Of a stretch of 64,000 bases of DNA, positions 46,339-58,353 are shown piece after piece. A program made the position numbers and the translations under genes. The notes under the pieces are model-generated. The model searched no databases. It was not told the origin of the DNA and saw nothing but the letters and a program-made list of their open reading frames with translations. Every line of letters starts with the position of its first letter. The first letter of the stretch is position 1. Source of the DNA: Gymnopus androsaceus JB14 (lineage: Eukaryota; Basidiomycota; Agaricomycetes; Agaricales; Omphalotaceae). The DNA lies in the NCBI GenBank assembly GCA_009733575.1, contig ML769511.1:119321-183320 (forward strand), written 5' to 3'.

Positions 46339-46552
46339 CATGGGCTCAATCCCATTGAACATCTCTGGACAACCCTCAAAAATAAACTTAATGAATATGA
46401 CAAGCCACCCTCTGGAGCTTGGGAGTTGTGGGACAGAGTGGCAGAAAAATGGGGGGAAATTACCAAGGAAGATTGTCAGAGGTTAATTAGGAGCATGCTA
46501 AGAAGGTTCAAAGCAGTTGTGAGTGCACAGGGAGGTCATACCAAGTATTAGA
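46339..46552 (+). pseudogene. Tc1-type transposase, C-terminal fragment
   Basis: The frame reads HGLNPIEHLWTTLKNKLNEY, SGAWELWDRVAEKWGEITKE, CQRLIRSMLRRFKAVVSAQG, then GGHTKY and TAG. LNPIEHLW..LK..L is the block around the last acidic residue of Tc1/mariner DDE transposases, and the helical tail fits. About 70 residues of the roughly 340 usual remain; the first two Asp residues are missing. The only transposase of the TA-inserting group in the window, so perhaps a relic of the source of the MITEs, which is not shown. Confidence 0.85.
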
Positions 46553-47838
46553 CTACCTTTTCTGTATTTCAATGTGCATATCAAAAAATTGTCCACATGG
46601 ATCATTGAATTGAATTGCTTATATCTCAATGAGTTTTAATCCAAACAAGACAAACTGGATCACTTCAGGCTGCCTTAAAATCAAACAAGCTAGATAGTCC
46701 AAAGTGTAACAATCCAGTATCTAATAAGATGGAAATCCTATGGAAATGCAAGGCCATGGATTCCAGGCCTAACCATGGATTCCATTGGGCCAGGACCTCT
46801 GGCACTCCTTACCAATGGATTCCAGTGCCACTATTGTGTAGCTTGACAGTGGATTCCAAGGACCTATGTATACATACGTAGGACTATGTTCAACGGTTGT
46901 AGGGGAGCATGTGTGAGGAAAAATTAAAGTTAGTCATCTGATTCCATGACACCTGTAAAATCATGAAAAATACAAGACAGTCGTAAGGGTAAAGGTGTGA
47001 CATGTGTGACATATGTGACAAAAAAATAAACTTGGTCATCTGATCCTATAATTACTGAAAAAATCAGAAAAAATATCAAAAATGTTTAGGAAGCAATGTT
47101 GCATCCAGTGCATGGAAAGTATTACAATGAAGAGAATCTATATTCTACAAATTATTACACAGTATGGAATCCATACACTACAATATGGAATCCATACACT
47201 ACAACATGGAATCCATATACTACATTGAGAATAAGTGTGTTGCAGGAAATGCCCCTCATGCCCTGGGGCATTTGGGCATACTGGGGCATATCGGGGCATA
47301 TGCCCCAGTCCGATTGTAGTTAGCTCCAGGAGACTGGAAGTAAAATAATATTTATTGAACTCTTACGGGGCACCGGCCCCAGTGCAGCCACTGCGCATGG
47401 TGTGTTGGGGGAACCTAGGTTCCCCCAAACCCCTTCCTTTTTGCTGCTGCAAGCCCACTGCGTGCTTCCACTGTGTGGAGCCTTCTCTTTCTCCCTCTCC
47501 CTCCTTTTTCAGACCAAAAAATATCTTTTCTCAAAGTTAAATGGGGCATACTTATCAATACTGACTCTGGTTGCATACATTTCCCCCAGACCCCCTTCCT
47601 TGCACTGCCACAAGCCCACTGCGTCCACCACTTTTGAATTGTGTCAGAAACGTGGTGAATTTGATATTGCCTTTTTAAAAATCTCATGTGATCTACCAAG
47701 CAGTCCAACTGTTGGGTCCGGTGCTTCCAGGTTCCTCAGGTTCAGTTCTCTGCCTCGCGTCACCCACCACTCATTTCAGCGTTGTGTTATGCTCTTTTCG
47801 TGTTACCCTCTATATCAATTCCATGATACTGTTCCATA
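46553..47838. other. non-coding stretch with short tandem repeats
   Basis: At 47155-47225 a 21-bp unit (TATGGAATCCATACACTACA type) repeats three times; single units recur at 48470-48510 and 48775-48840. Around 47415-47470 and 47580-47635 a similar CCCCC-AA/GA-CCCC-TTCCTT...CAAGCCCACTGCGT block occurs twice. No gene recognised. Confidence 0.5.
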
Positions 47839-48198
47839 ATGCCTAGGGCTGGTCAACCTTATCCCAAGGTTACCTTCAAATCCATTCCTTTTGAATCCCT
47901 CTTTGAACCGAAATTATGACCATCCTTTCTCCTCACAAAGCATGAAGCAGAATTCACTCTTGCTCATGACAAAACCATTTATAATAACACCTACAACAAT
48001 CAATTGAATGATAGCAATGACAACAATTGCATAGATCTTCTGGAAGCTCTGAAAAGCATGCTACATAACTTCCAGATTTCCAATCCACCTTATTCTCCTC
48101 CTGCCGACTCACCTACTTCCACTCAATTCTTCTGGCAATCACACCTTCCACCGGAACCTTCACCTCCACCATGTTCTCCACCTCAGCCTCCCAAGTAA
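47839..48198 (+). pseudogene. small Pro/Ser-rich ORF with in-frame TGA
   Basis: Starts MPRAGQPYPKVTFKSIPFES, LFEPKL, then TGA at 47917-47919 where Arg would fit, PSFLLTKHEAEFTLAHDK, LLEALKSMLHNFQIS and a Pro/Ser tail to TAA at 48196-48198. About 119 codons. It lies upstream, on the other strand, of the Copia LTR, and is repeated with indels near 52560-52930. Function unknown, perhaps part of a retroelement. Confidence 0.4.
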
Positions 48199-48873
48199 TT
48201 CTTGACTGAGGCACCTATAACTGACACTTATGAATGAGTCATAAGAGATGGCCAGGAAAGGCCAAGTCATCTGATGTTTCTTGAAAAGGGTATTTCATAT
48301 TTGCCACGTTTCTGATAAAAGTACTCAAGTTGCATCTGCTGCACAGGGCTTTCCTTCATTTTCCTCTCTTCCAGAATTGACCGGCAATAACAGATTGAGC
48401 TCAGGAGATATGGGGTATATGGGACATATGTGATTGGGGCACTTCCTGGTGTATAGTTATACCCACTACATTATGGAATCCATACACTACAACATGGAAT
48501 CCATATACTGTATAGTTTCGAATTTAAGTTCAGCCAATGTTATGTGTTATGGCTTGAGCCCATTGAGTTCATGGTTCAGCCACCAGCAGGTGGCGTTACG
48601 AACCTGAACTCAGTTCAATTTTGGCGAAGCTGGCCGCAAAATTTACCTCATAAGCACCAAAAAATACAAGTTCAGAGGCCAGTGTGATGCATTACAAAGA
48701 TCAAAAATGCCCCAGTTCAGTGCCACACATGACACATTACTGAACTTGAATTCGAAACTGTACAGTACTACAACATGGAATCCATACACTACATTATGGA
48801 ATCCATGTACTACAAATCATTATACACCATGGAGTCCATAAGGGCAGCAAGAGCATAACATTTTTGACATTTT

Positions 48874-49283
48874 TGATGATTTTAGAGGCCCCCTTTATAA
48901 GTGGGCCTAGTACTTGTACTTTATTAGAGTTATGTTCCTAAATAGGAAGTAGCAGCAGTAAGTCCACACAGGACTTAGTAGTAGCGATCACACAGATCGA
49001 TGGGGGACAATGGTGGTATTACAGGGTATGGTACTAGGCTTATATACAGTCCTATGTACAAACAATATATCAAGCAAGTGGATACTGCGTGAATACTTGT
49101 GGCTACTGTCCATATGGTATAGTGGGTACTGCGAGAGAGCAAGTGGATACGGCGAGAGACTGAGTGGAGTCTGCAAGACGATAACAGTGGAGTGCATGGG
49201 ATGGTGATACAAACAAGTGGAGACTACAAGAAAGCGTTCCATGTATAGTTTGATAGAATATATTTACCTTTGATATTCCAACA
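48874..49283 (-). mobile_element. 3' LTR of the Copia element
   Basis: On the minus strand a purine tract (AAGGGGAG) after the pol stop codon leads into TGTTGGAATATC at 49283. A TGTATATAAGCC box near 49040 would be the promoter. The lower end (around ATCATCA at 48874) is approximate. Confidence 0.65.
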
Positions 49284-49290
49284 CTCCCCT

Positions 49291-50508
49291 TCAAACCTTT
49301 GCTAATCCCATGGATGCTGTGAAGTGTTTGGCTTTCATCAAAGGTAAGGCTTTGGTGAAGATGTCTGCCATCATGTTTTCGGTAGGGCAGTAAGTAAGAC
49401 GAATTTTACCTTCCTCAATGACGTAGCGGATGAAGTGGTATTGGATATTGATGTGTTTGGTCCTGGCATGAAAACAATCATCCTTCGCCAATGCGATGGT
49501 GGACTGATTGTCTGACATGATAGGGATCGCATGAGTAATTGGACCAAAGATTTCCGATAAAAGATTCCTAAGCCAGATTGCTTCCTTTGCCGCATGGGTC
49601 GAAGCGATATACTCGGCTTCCGTGGTGGATAAAGAAATGGTATCCTGTTGTTTCGACGACCAAGATACTGCTCCGCCATTCAACATAAAAATGTACCCGG
49701 AAATAGCATGTCGATCCTCCTGAGACATACCATCCATGTCCGTGTAGCCTTGGACTGTCTCCTGGTTGCTCATACTGAGCCAAAAGTCTTGGGTGTATTT
49801 GAGATAGGCGTAGACACGGCGTACACCATTCCAATGAGTGATGCTGGGGTTTTGTGAAAAGCAAGCAAGGATAGAGACTGCATACATGATGTCAGGTCTC
49901 ATAGCAACGGATAAGTACTGGAGAGCTCCAAGGGCCTCTCTGTAGGGTTTGTTGCGCATGAAAGCAATATCCTCGACCGTTTTGGGTGATTGGTCTTTGG
50001 TGAGGTGAATGTGGGGATCGAAGGGAATAGAGAGTGGCTTTATATCCGAGAATCCATAGCAAGAGAGTATGGCGTCAATGTATGACCGCTGGGATAGGTG
50101 AATCGTCCTATTATGGAGAGATCTTCGGATCTCGATCCCAAGTAGCCAATGGATTTCTCCGGAATCAACAACTTCAATTATTGCCCCAATATCTTTCTTC
50201 AATTTCTCCATGATGGCCAGGGTTTCGGTAACCAATGTCATGTTGTCAACATGTATGAAAATGATGGTGAAGGGATTAGTGTGATAGAAAACAGCGTGAT
50301 CAAAATCAGACCATTTAAACCCCAGTTGGGTCATGATTTCCCTGAATCGCATATACCATCGTTGACCGGCTTGTTTAAGTCCATAAAGTGCGAGTTTAAG
50401 CCGTAAAGTTTGACCTGGTTTTACCCCTATATCAATGCCTGGAGGTGCCTCCATAAAAATGCACCTGTAAAGCCCCAAGTATACTATGTACATATAGCAT
50501 AACCCCAT
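49291..50508 (-). pseudogene. Ty1/Copia reverse transcriptase-RNase H, 5'-truncated
   Basis: One open frame: CIFMEAPPGIDIG, LRLKLALYGLKQAGQRWYM, FIHVDNM, GEIHWLLGIEI, RPDIMYAVSILACFSQNP, HWNGVRRVYAYLKYTQDF, GYTDMDGMSQEDRHAISGYI, LSTTEAEYIASTHAAKEAIW, MSDNQSTIALAKDD, HINIQYHFIRY, MADIFTKALP. This is the C-terminal half of Copia pol, just before the LTR. Gag, protease, integrase and the first RT blocks are gone: homology ends near 50465, where unrelated DNA starts. The RT active site normally reads VDD; here it is VDN (50242-50244), which should abolish polymerisation. Confidence 0.9.
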
Positions 50509-50796
50509 CGGTACATTGCTATGTAGATAAGTGGTTTATAGCAAGTCGCCCTATGGGGAATATGTAATAGTAAATAAGGGAACTTGAGGCGTGAATTCAT
50601 CACACCTCACCTCTGGTGACATCAGTGACATCATGTGACTGTCAGGGATCGTGTCGGGCAGCGTTTGCAAGGCGCATCAGATGTTATTACAATAGATTAT
50701 ACTATCAAGAAGACTACATTGACTACATAGATGAAGTCGTAGATAATGGCAACAGATAAGGTAACTAGCGGCAAGAAAAGATACAAGGCATTGGCT

Positions 50797-52165
50797 TCAA
50801 TCGGTGAAGTCGGCATCCGGCTCCTCTTCCTCATCGTCTCCGTCGGAATCGGAATCGGTGTCCGGGACTACAAAGCGTCTGCTCCTCTTCTTGCCCTTAC
50901 CAGCAGACTTTTTATTCCCCCCTGATGCCACCTTCTTACTACGTCCGACCCCGCCACCCAACTTCTTACCAGCCCCGGGTCCATCACCAGACTTATCACT
51001 GCTTCCACCTCCAGTCGACTTCTTGCTGCGTCCAGTTGACTTCTTGCCGCCTCCGCCTGATGTGCTGCTGCTTCCTGCCTTCTTGCTGATGCCCACTGCC
51101 CTCTTAGGTTTCTTCTGGGGTCGGACATCGCCATCACCTTCCTCATCATCATCAGCATTAGCACCTTTCTTGCGCTTGGACCGCTTCACCGAAGGAGACT
51201 TGTCTTCGTCATCCCTGTCGTCACCAACCTGCCGAGTGGAACCTGCATCGCACCACTTCTTCCTCACCGTTGGGTCCAGCTCGCCGTTCTTACGAGCAGT
51301 GGTCTCAAAAGACTTAGCCTCTGCCGTGGTCATGCAGTACCAGTGGGCGCCTTCAGACTTCCAAGTGTCGTAAAGCCTCTTTGTCTGATCAGCAGCTAAG
51401 CTTTGAGGATACACGTGAGGGATGTCGTCCGGCCATCCGGCAATATTGACCTTGTAGGGGACGACAATCTTCTTGGCAAATGAAGAGTAGCTCATCCTAA
51501 GGTTGGCTACACCTGTAATCTCTTCTAGATAGAGTGAAAACGAACAGTTAAACATGCATGACATTGAGGAGAATGTAAAAACAACTCACGAAGCCCCTGG
51601 GTGATCATGCGGACAATCTCACTGGTCATCTCGCTGTGATAGAGCTTCCTGGTACCGACTAAGAAGCAGATATACATCAGCAACAGTGTTAGAATGACCA
51701 GAATCAGGAAGTACCTTTTTCCAAGGCCGTGACATAGCTCTCATACAGGTTTAGGACGTCCTGAACACCAAGTTTGAACTGGTGACAAAAGAATGCATCG
51801 ACGGGACCACGGTCGTAGTATCCAGAGACAAGGGTGGACTCGTAGGACCCTCGGACAACCATACCAAATGAATTCGCGTCAGTGGACTCATACAAGAAGT
51901 CAGCCTAGAAAAAGAATAAGAAATCACGGTAAAAAAAAATGACACGGAGAAGCAGACTTACTTCTCACTGAAAAACATTGATCTTTTCCGCTACGCTCTT
52001 TGCCTCGGCGCGCCTGCTGACGCGGATGGCAGCAATTTTTTCTTCCGCCTTCGCCTCATCGAACTTTTTGCGAAGGATCTTCATCGCCTCCGGATCTTGA
52101 AGAGCATCTTGAAACTCGACGTCGTCTTTCAAACTCTGGTGGATGCCCTTGATAGCCATTCGCAA
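50797..52165 (-). pseudogene. partial, broken copy of the 765-aa gene at 55619
   Basis: Matches 55619-56985 at a constant offset of 4,822 bp with scattered single-base changes. It includes the last three exons (51904-51715, 51658-51590, 51524-50797) and part of the one before. Against the other copy, CGA in FQRE is TGA here (51965-51967), so the frame stops; other differences are mostly transitions (for example C/T within TCGTCTTCG). The 5' exons and start are missing: homology ends at 52165 within an exon, where the noisy segment begins. Confidence 0.85.
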
Positions 52166-55100
52166 AAGAAGAGAGATAATCCAAAAAAAAAAAATTAATC
52201 TTTTTTTCTTTCCCCAAAAAAGTGTTATATGTGTGGGGGCAAAAAAATAACCTTTTTAATCAATACTGTAATTCTCCTTGGGTTGAATACATTTCCCCCA
52301 GACCCACCTTCCTTGCACTGCCACAAGCCACCTGCGTCCACCACTTTTGATATTGTTGTCAGAAACGTGGTGAATTTGATATTTGCTTTTTAAGAAACTC
52401 TCAATGTGATCTTATCCAACTTTAGTCATGTTGGGTCCGGTGCTTCAGGTTTCCTTCAGGTTCAGTTTTTCTGCCTCGGGTCACCTCACCCATCTATTCA
52501 GCGTTGTGTTATGCTCTTTTCCGTTTACCCTCTATATCAATTTCCATGATGACTTTCCATAATGGCCTAGGGCTGGGTCAACTTATCCAAAGGTTACTTT
52601 CGAAATCCATTTCCTTTTGAATCCTCTTTGAACCGAAATTTATGAACATTACCTTTCTCCACCTTCACAAAGCATGAAAGCAGAATTCCTTCTTGCTCAT
52701 GACAAAACCATTTATAATACACCTACAACAATCAATTGATGATACAATGACAACAATGATGATGCTTTCTGGAACTCTGAAAAGCATTGCTACATTAACT
52801 TCCAGATTTCCAATCCACCTTATCTCCTCCTGCCGGACTCACCTACTTCCACTCAATCTTACTGGCAATCACACGTTCCACGCGGAACCTTCACCTCCAC
52901 GCATTTCTCCTCAACTAGCCTCCCAATAATTTCTTGACTGAGGCACTATTAATGACACTTATGAATTGCGTCATAAGAGATGGCCCGGAAAGGGCCAGAA
53001 TGTGCATGCGCTGAGTGTTTCTTGATAAAGGGTATTTATGATTTGCCAACGATTCTGTTAAAAGTCTCAGAGTTGCATCTGCTGCACAGGGCTTCCCTTT
53101 CATGTTTCCTTCTCTTGCCAGAAATGACCGGCAATAAACAGATCTGGAGTCAGGAACTATTGGGTGTATAGGGACATATCGTGATTTTTGGGCACTTCCT
53201 GGTGTGTAGTTTATTACCCATGACATTAATTGGAATCCATACACTACAACAATGGCATTCGCATTCTGTATAGTTCGTAATTTAAGTTTCAGCCAATGTT
53301 ATGTGTTATGCTTGAGCCCATTGAGTTATGGTTCAGGCACCAGCAGGTGGCGTAGAACCTGACTCGGTTCAATTGGCGAAGCTGTCCGGCGAAAGATTTT
53401 ACCGTCATAAGACCAAAAAATATCAAGTTCTACGTAGGCCAGTGTGATTCTTAACAAATGACAAAGAATCCCCAGTGTCAGTGCCACAGCATGACACATT
53501 TATGAACTTGAATGTCGAACACTGGTACGTGTGGAGTACTTATTACACAATGGAAGTTCCATTACGAGCTACATTGAGTGTATGGAACCATAGTACTTAC
53601 AAATCATCTAACACCATGAGTCATAGAGGGCAGCAACGAGCGATTAACATTTACCATTTTGAATTTGGATGATTTTAGAGGCCCCCTTTATAGAGTGGGC
53701 CTAGTACTGTGACTTTATTAGAGTTATTGTTCTAAATATGGAGTAGCAGCAGTAAGTCCACGACGGACTTAGTGTACGATCACACAGATCGAGGGGGACC
53801 AATGGTGGTTATTACATGGGTATGGTACTAGGCTTAATATACAGTCTATGGTACAAACAATATATAAGCAAGCTCGCGCGTAGTATGCGGTAATACTTGT
53901 GCTTACTGCCATATGGTATATGGGTACTGCGAAGCAAGTGGATACGCGAGAGATGAGTGGGTCTGCAAGACATAACAGTGGGTGCAGGGATGAGTGATAC
54001 AACAAGTGGAGACTACAAGAAAGCGTTCCATGTATAGTTTGATAGATATATTTACCTTTGAATATTCCAACACTCCCCTGTCAAAACCTTTTGCTGAATC
54101 CCGATGGATGCTGGAAGTGTTGGTTTCATGCTAAGGTAAGGCGTTTGGTGACAGATGTTGCCATCATGTTTCGCGGTAGGGCGAGTTAATGTAAGACGAA
54201 TTTTTACCTTCCATCAAATGACGTAGCGGATGACAGTGGTATTGATATGATGTGTTTGGTCCTGGCATGGAAAACAATCATCCTTCGCCAATCCGATGTT
54301 GGACGATTTGTCTGACGATGATAGGGATCGGATGAGTAATTGGCCAAAGATTTCCGATAAAAGATGTTCCTAGCAATTTGAATTGGCTTTCCTTTTGCCG
54401 CGCATGGTCGGAAGCGATCTTACTCGGGTTCCGTGGTGGATAAAGAAATGTTATCCTGTTGTTTCGACGACCAGTGATACGTCCCAATTCAACATAAAAA
54501 TGTAGCCCGGAGAATAGCATGTCGATCTCCTGAGACATACATCCATGTCCGTGTAGCCTTGACTGTCTCTGGTTGCTCATTACTGAGCCAAAAGTCTTGG
54601 GTGTATTTGAGATATGGCGTAGACACGGCGTTACACCATTCAGATGAGTGATGCGTGGGGTTTTGTGAAAAGCAAGCAAGGATAGGATGACTGCAGACAT
54701 GGATGGTCAGGTCTCATAGTGCAACGGATAAGTACCTGGAGAGTCCAAGGGCCGTCTTGTAGGGTTTGTTGCGCATGTGAAGCACGATATCCGTCAGACG
54801 ATTTGGGTGGATTGTCTTTGGTGAGTGTGATATTGCGGGAATCGAGGAATTAGGAGAGGTTGGGTTTATATCCGTAGGATCCATAGCAAGAGAGTAATGG
54901 TCGTCTATTGTATGACCGCTGGGATAGGTGGAACGTCCTATTTATGGAGAAGATCTTCGGATCTCGATCCCAAGTAGCCAATGGATTTCTCCGGAATAAC
55001 AACTTCAAATTATTGCCCCATATCTTTCTTTCAATTTACCATGATGCCAGGGTTTCGGTAACCAATGTCATGTTGTCAACATGTATGAAAATGATGGTGA

Positions 55101-55280
55101 GGGATTAGTGTGAGAAACAGCGTGATCCAAGAATCAGACCATTTAAACAGTTGGGTCATGATTTCCTGAATCTGCACTATACCATCCGTTGACGGCTTGT
55201 TTAAGTCCATAAAGTGCGAGTTTAAGCCGTAAAGTTTGACCTGGTTTTACCCCTATATCATGCTTGAGTGCACCATAAAA
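52166..55280. repeat. second copy of 47.5-50.46 kb, densely broken by one-base indels
   Basis: The order of features is the same as in 47550-50460: CCCCAGACCC block, small ORF, CACCAGCAGGTGGCG, Copia LTR and RT-RNase H on the minus strand. Unlike the first copy, which has a 405-codon open pol frame, this one has many one-base insertions and deletions and is about 110 bp longer. The flanks on both sides match their partners almost perfectly. That pattern fits unpolished long-read sequence better than natural decay. Confidence 0.8.
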
Positions 55281-55618
55281 ATGCACCTGTAAAGCCCCAA
55301 GTATACTATGTACATATAGCATAACCCCGTCGGTACATTGCTATGTAGATAAGTGGTTTATAGCAAGTCGCCCTATGGGGAATATGTAATAGTAAATAAG
55401 GGAACTTGAGGCGTGAATTCATCACACCTCACCTCTGGTGACATCAGTGACATCATGTGACTGTCAGGGATCGTGTCGGGCAGCGTTTGCAAGGCGCATC
55501 AGATGTTATTACAATAGATTATACTATCAAGAAGACTACATTGACTACATAGATGAAGTCGTAGATAATGGCAACAGATAAGGTAACTAGCGGCAAGAAA
55601 AGATACGAGGCATTGGCT

Positions 55619-58205
55619 TTAATCGGTGAAGTCGGCATCCGGCTCCTCTTCCTCATCGTCTCCGTCGGAATCGGAATCGGTGTCCGGGACTACAAAGCGT
55701 CTGCTCCTCTTCTTGCCCTTACCAGCAGACTTTTTATTCCCCCCTGATGCTGCCTTCTTACTACGTCCGACCCCGCCACCCAACTTCTTACCAGCCCCGG
55801 GTCCATCACCAGACTTATCACTGCTTCCACCTCCAGTCGACTTCTTGCTGCGTCCAGTCGACTTCTTGCCGCCTCCGCCCGATGTGCTGCTGCTTCCTGC
55901 CTTCTTGCTGATGCCCACTGCCCTCTTAGGTTTCTTCTGGGGTTGGACATCGCCATCACCTTCCTCATCATCATCAGCATTAGCACCTTTCTTGCGCTTG
56001 GACCGCTTCACCGAAGGAGACTCGTCTTCGTCATCACTGTCGTCACCAACCTGCCGAGTGGAACCTGCATCGCACCGCTTCTTCCTCACCGTTGGGTCCA
56101 GCTCGCCGTTCTTACGAGCAGTGGTCTCGAAAGACTTAGCCTCCGCCGTGGTCATGCGGTACCAGTGGGCGCCTTCAGACTTCCAAGCGTCGTAAAGCCT
56201 CTTTGTCTGATCAGCAGCTAAGCTTTGAGGATACACGTGAGGGATGTCGTCCGGCCATCCGGCAATATTGACCTTGTAGGGGACGACGATCTTCTTGGCA
56301 AATGAAGAGTAGCTCATCCTAAGGTTGGCTACACCTGTAATCTCTTCTAGATAGAGTGAAAACGAACAGTTAAACATGCATGACATTGAGGAGAACGTAA
56401 AAACAACTCACGAAGCCCCTGGGTGATCATGCGGACAATCTCACTGGTCATCTCGCTGTGATAGAGCTTCCTGGTACCGACTAAGAAGCAGATATACATC
56501 AGCAACAGTGTTAGAATGACCAGAATCAGGAAGTACCTTTTTCCAAGGCCGTGACATAGCTCTCATACAGGTTTAGGACGTCCTGAACACCAAGTTTGAA
56601 CTGGTGACGAAAGAATGCGTCGACGGGACCACGGCCGTAGTATCCAGAGACAACGGTGGACTCGTAGGACCCTCGGACAACCATACCGAATGAATTCGCA
56701 TCAGTGGACTCATACAAGAAGTCAGCCTAGAAAAAGAATAAGAAATCACGGTAAAAAAAAATGACACGGAGAAGCAGACTTACTTCTCGCTGAAAAACAT
56801 TGATCTTTTCCGCTACGCTCTTTGCCTCGGCGCGCCTGCTGACGCGGATGGCAGCAATTTTTTCTTCCGCCTTCGCCTCATCGAACTTTTTGCGAAGAAT
56901 CTTCATCGCCTCCGGATCTTGAAGAGCATCTTGAAACTCGACGTCGTCTTTCAAACTCTGGTGGATGCCCTTGATAGCCATTCGCGATCCCTTAGGCTGG
57001 CCTAAAATCTTATTAGAAAAAGCGGAGGACAATACACGAGCACTCACCATCGTTCAGCTCTTTAGTCTTGAAATAGAGCAAGACGTTATAGTCACTGGCC
57101 TTCTTCTGGGGCTTCATGGAAGGCAGCTGGTGTGCGAGTTTCTTGACACGTTCCACCTTGACATCATTGAGCTCGGCGTATTTCGCATAGAGCTCCTCCT
57201 GTTCTCCCAAGAGCTTCTCGATGTCAGCGCTAAGCTGCTGCGCGCGCTCTGCAGCAGCCTGCCTCATGAGCCTTCGTTCCTCTGCACCCATCTCGGACCT
57301 ATTTTTCTTCTTGGGCGCTACAGGAACATCAGGAGGTGCGGCAGCTGGATCGTCTGCAGAAGTGTCGATAGGATTGTCCACCGGGTCCACCGGTGCAGCA
57401 GAAGAACCGTCCACAGAGGTGTCGATAGGAGCGCCAGGAGGAGCAGCAGCTGCATCGTCTGTAGAAGGGTCGATAGGACTGCCCACGGGTATACCAGGAT
57501 CATTGTCTGCACTGTTGGGCTGATCGGCAGAAGCAGCTGGCGCGTCTTGCGGTGCACAGGACCCAGCAGAAGCCCTCGACACGTCTTTAGCTGCATCGGC
57601 ACCAGCTAAAGCAGTCGGAGCGCCTTGGGAAGGAGAAGAGCCAGCCAAACTCTTGGTAGCGCTGGCAGGAACAGCGGCAGTCTCTGTGGGAGCGGAGGAA
57701 CCATTGGAGATATCGGTCAACACCGCAGCGACAAAACGTGCCGCGGCAGACGGTGTACACCTAGTAGATCCTGTATCGCGTTGGCCATTCTCGTCGCTGC
57801 TGGAGAAAAGCCGAGTTCCACGAGAAGGTTGATAGTTGGGCTTATTCACGGGCTGACATTGGGACGAAGCTGAAGTACAGATGTGGGTCAGATAATTTAC
57901 CTATCGAAACGAAAAAAAGAAAAAAAATCCCTACCAATGGCGGCTTCAGTCTGTGTAGAGATCGCTTGGTCATTCTCAAGTGCAGTACGACTGAACTGCG
58001 CAGCATCGACCATGTCGGGATTGGTGATGATAGGCTGCCAGACCAGCTCAGGCATCGCGTTGATTTTTTTGCAAGGGAGAAGATTGCAGTACAGATGAGG
58101 ATCCTCGAAGAGCCACCCAGCGAAAAGAAGCACACTAACTGCATAGTCACGGCGGCTTGCCATCAGCGGTTCAAAGGCCGGAGCAGCGTTTACGTAGGTT
58201 GACAT
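55619..58205 (-). CDS. intact 765-aa fungal protein with Lys/Ser-rich C-terminus
   Basis: Six exons join in frame: 58205-57935, 57869-57048, 57001-56784, 56726-56537, 56480-56412 and 56346-55619 (2,298 nt, stop TAA at 55619-55621); all introns are GT-AG, 46-67 nt. The start is MSTYVNAAPAFEPL. Order: about 90 N-terminal residues (CKKINAMPELVWQPIITNP), a long Ala/Pro/Asp-rich low-complexity region, a coiled coil near 300-360 (LMRQAAAERAQQLSADIEKL, SDYNVLLYFKTKEL), a conserved core (GMVVRGSYEST, VDAFFRHQFKLGVQDVLNLY, GVANLRMSYSSFAKKI, VNIAGWPDDIPHVYPQSLAA, GAHWYRMTTAEAKSF), then acidic clusters and Lys/Gly/Ser repeats ending DSDGDDEEEEPDADFTD. The tail suggests a nuclear, nucleic-acid-binding protein. 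I recall such genes near KDZ transposases; function unknown. It is divergent from the gene starting at 59649. Confidence 0.8.
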
Positions 58206-58353
58206 TGGTTGACCTTGAACCACAATCTTCTTTGCTCGTCGTTCAGCGTATCGAGCTCGATTTTCAGAACGACGCGGTTGTTGTTTAAGTGCAACATTGA
58301 TAAGATGACTGGTGAGTAAATCATTCCATCATACGATCATTATCAACATGTGG

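Noticed and set aside
47155..47225. 21-bp tandem repeat as a CRISPR-like array
   Set aside because: There are no spacers between units, and the context is a fungal nuclear repeat region.
50467..50780. TGTAAAGCCCC... next to the truncated Copia frame as a solo LTR
   Set aside because: I could not find a matching CA end or a 5-bp duplication; it may simply be the region downstream of the neighbouring gene.
50804..51373. 189-codon plus-strand frames at 50804-51373 and 55626-56195, rich in Ser/Pro
   Set aside because: They are antisense shadows of the Lys/Ser/Gly-rich coding exon on the minus strand, which has introns and matching exon frames.
7120..51967. In-frame TGA codons as a recoded or read-through codon
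   Set aside because: Intact genes in the same window use TGA, TAA and TAG as normal stops, and the paralogue of one TGA site has CGA. Mutation is the simpler explanation.
57221..57523. Frames inside the tandem duplication on the plus strand (57221-57523, 58565-58867, 57625-57873)
   Set aside because: Shadows of exon 2 of the 765-aa gene; low-complexity coding makes the opposite strand open.
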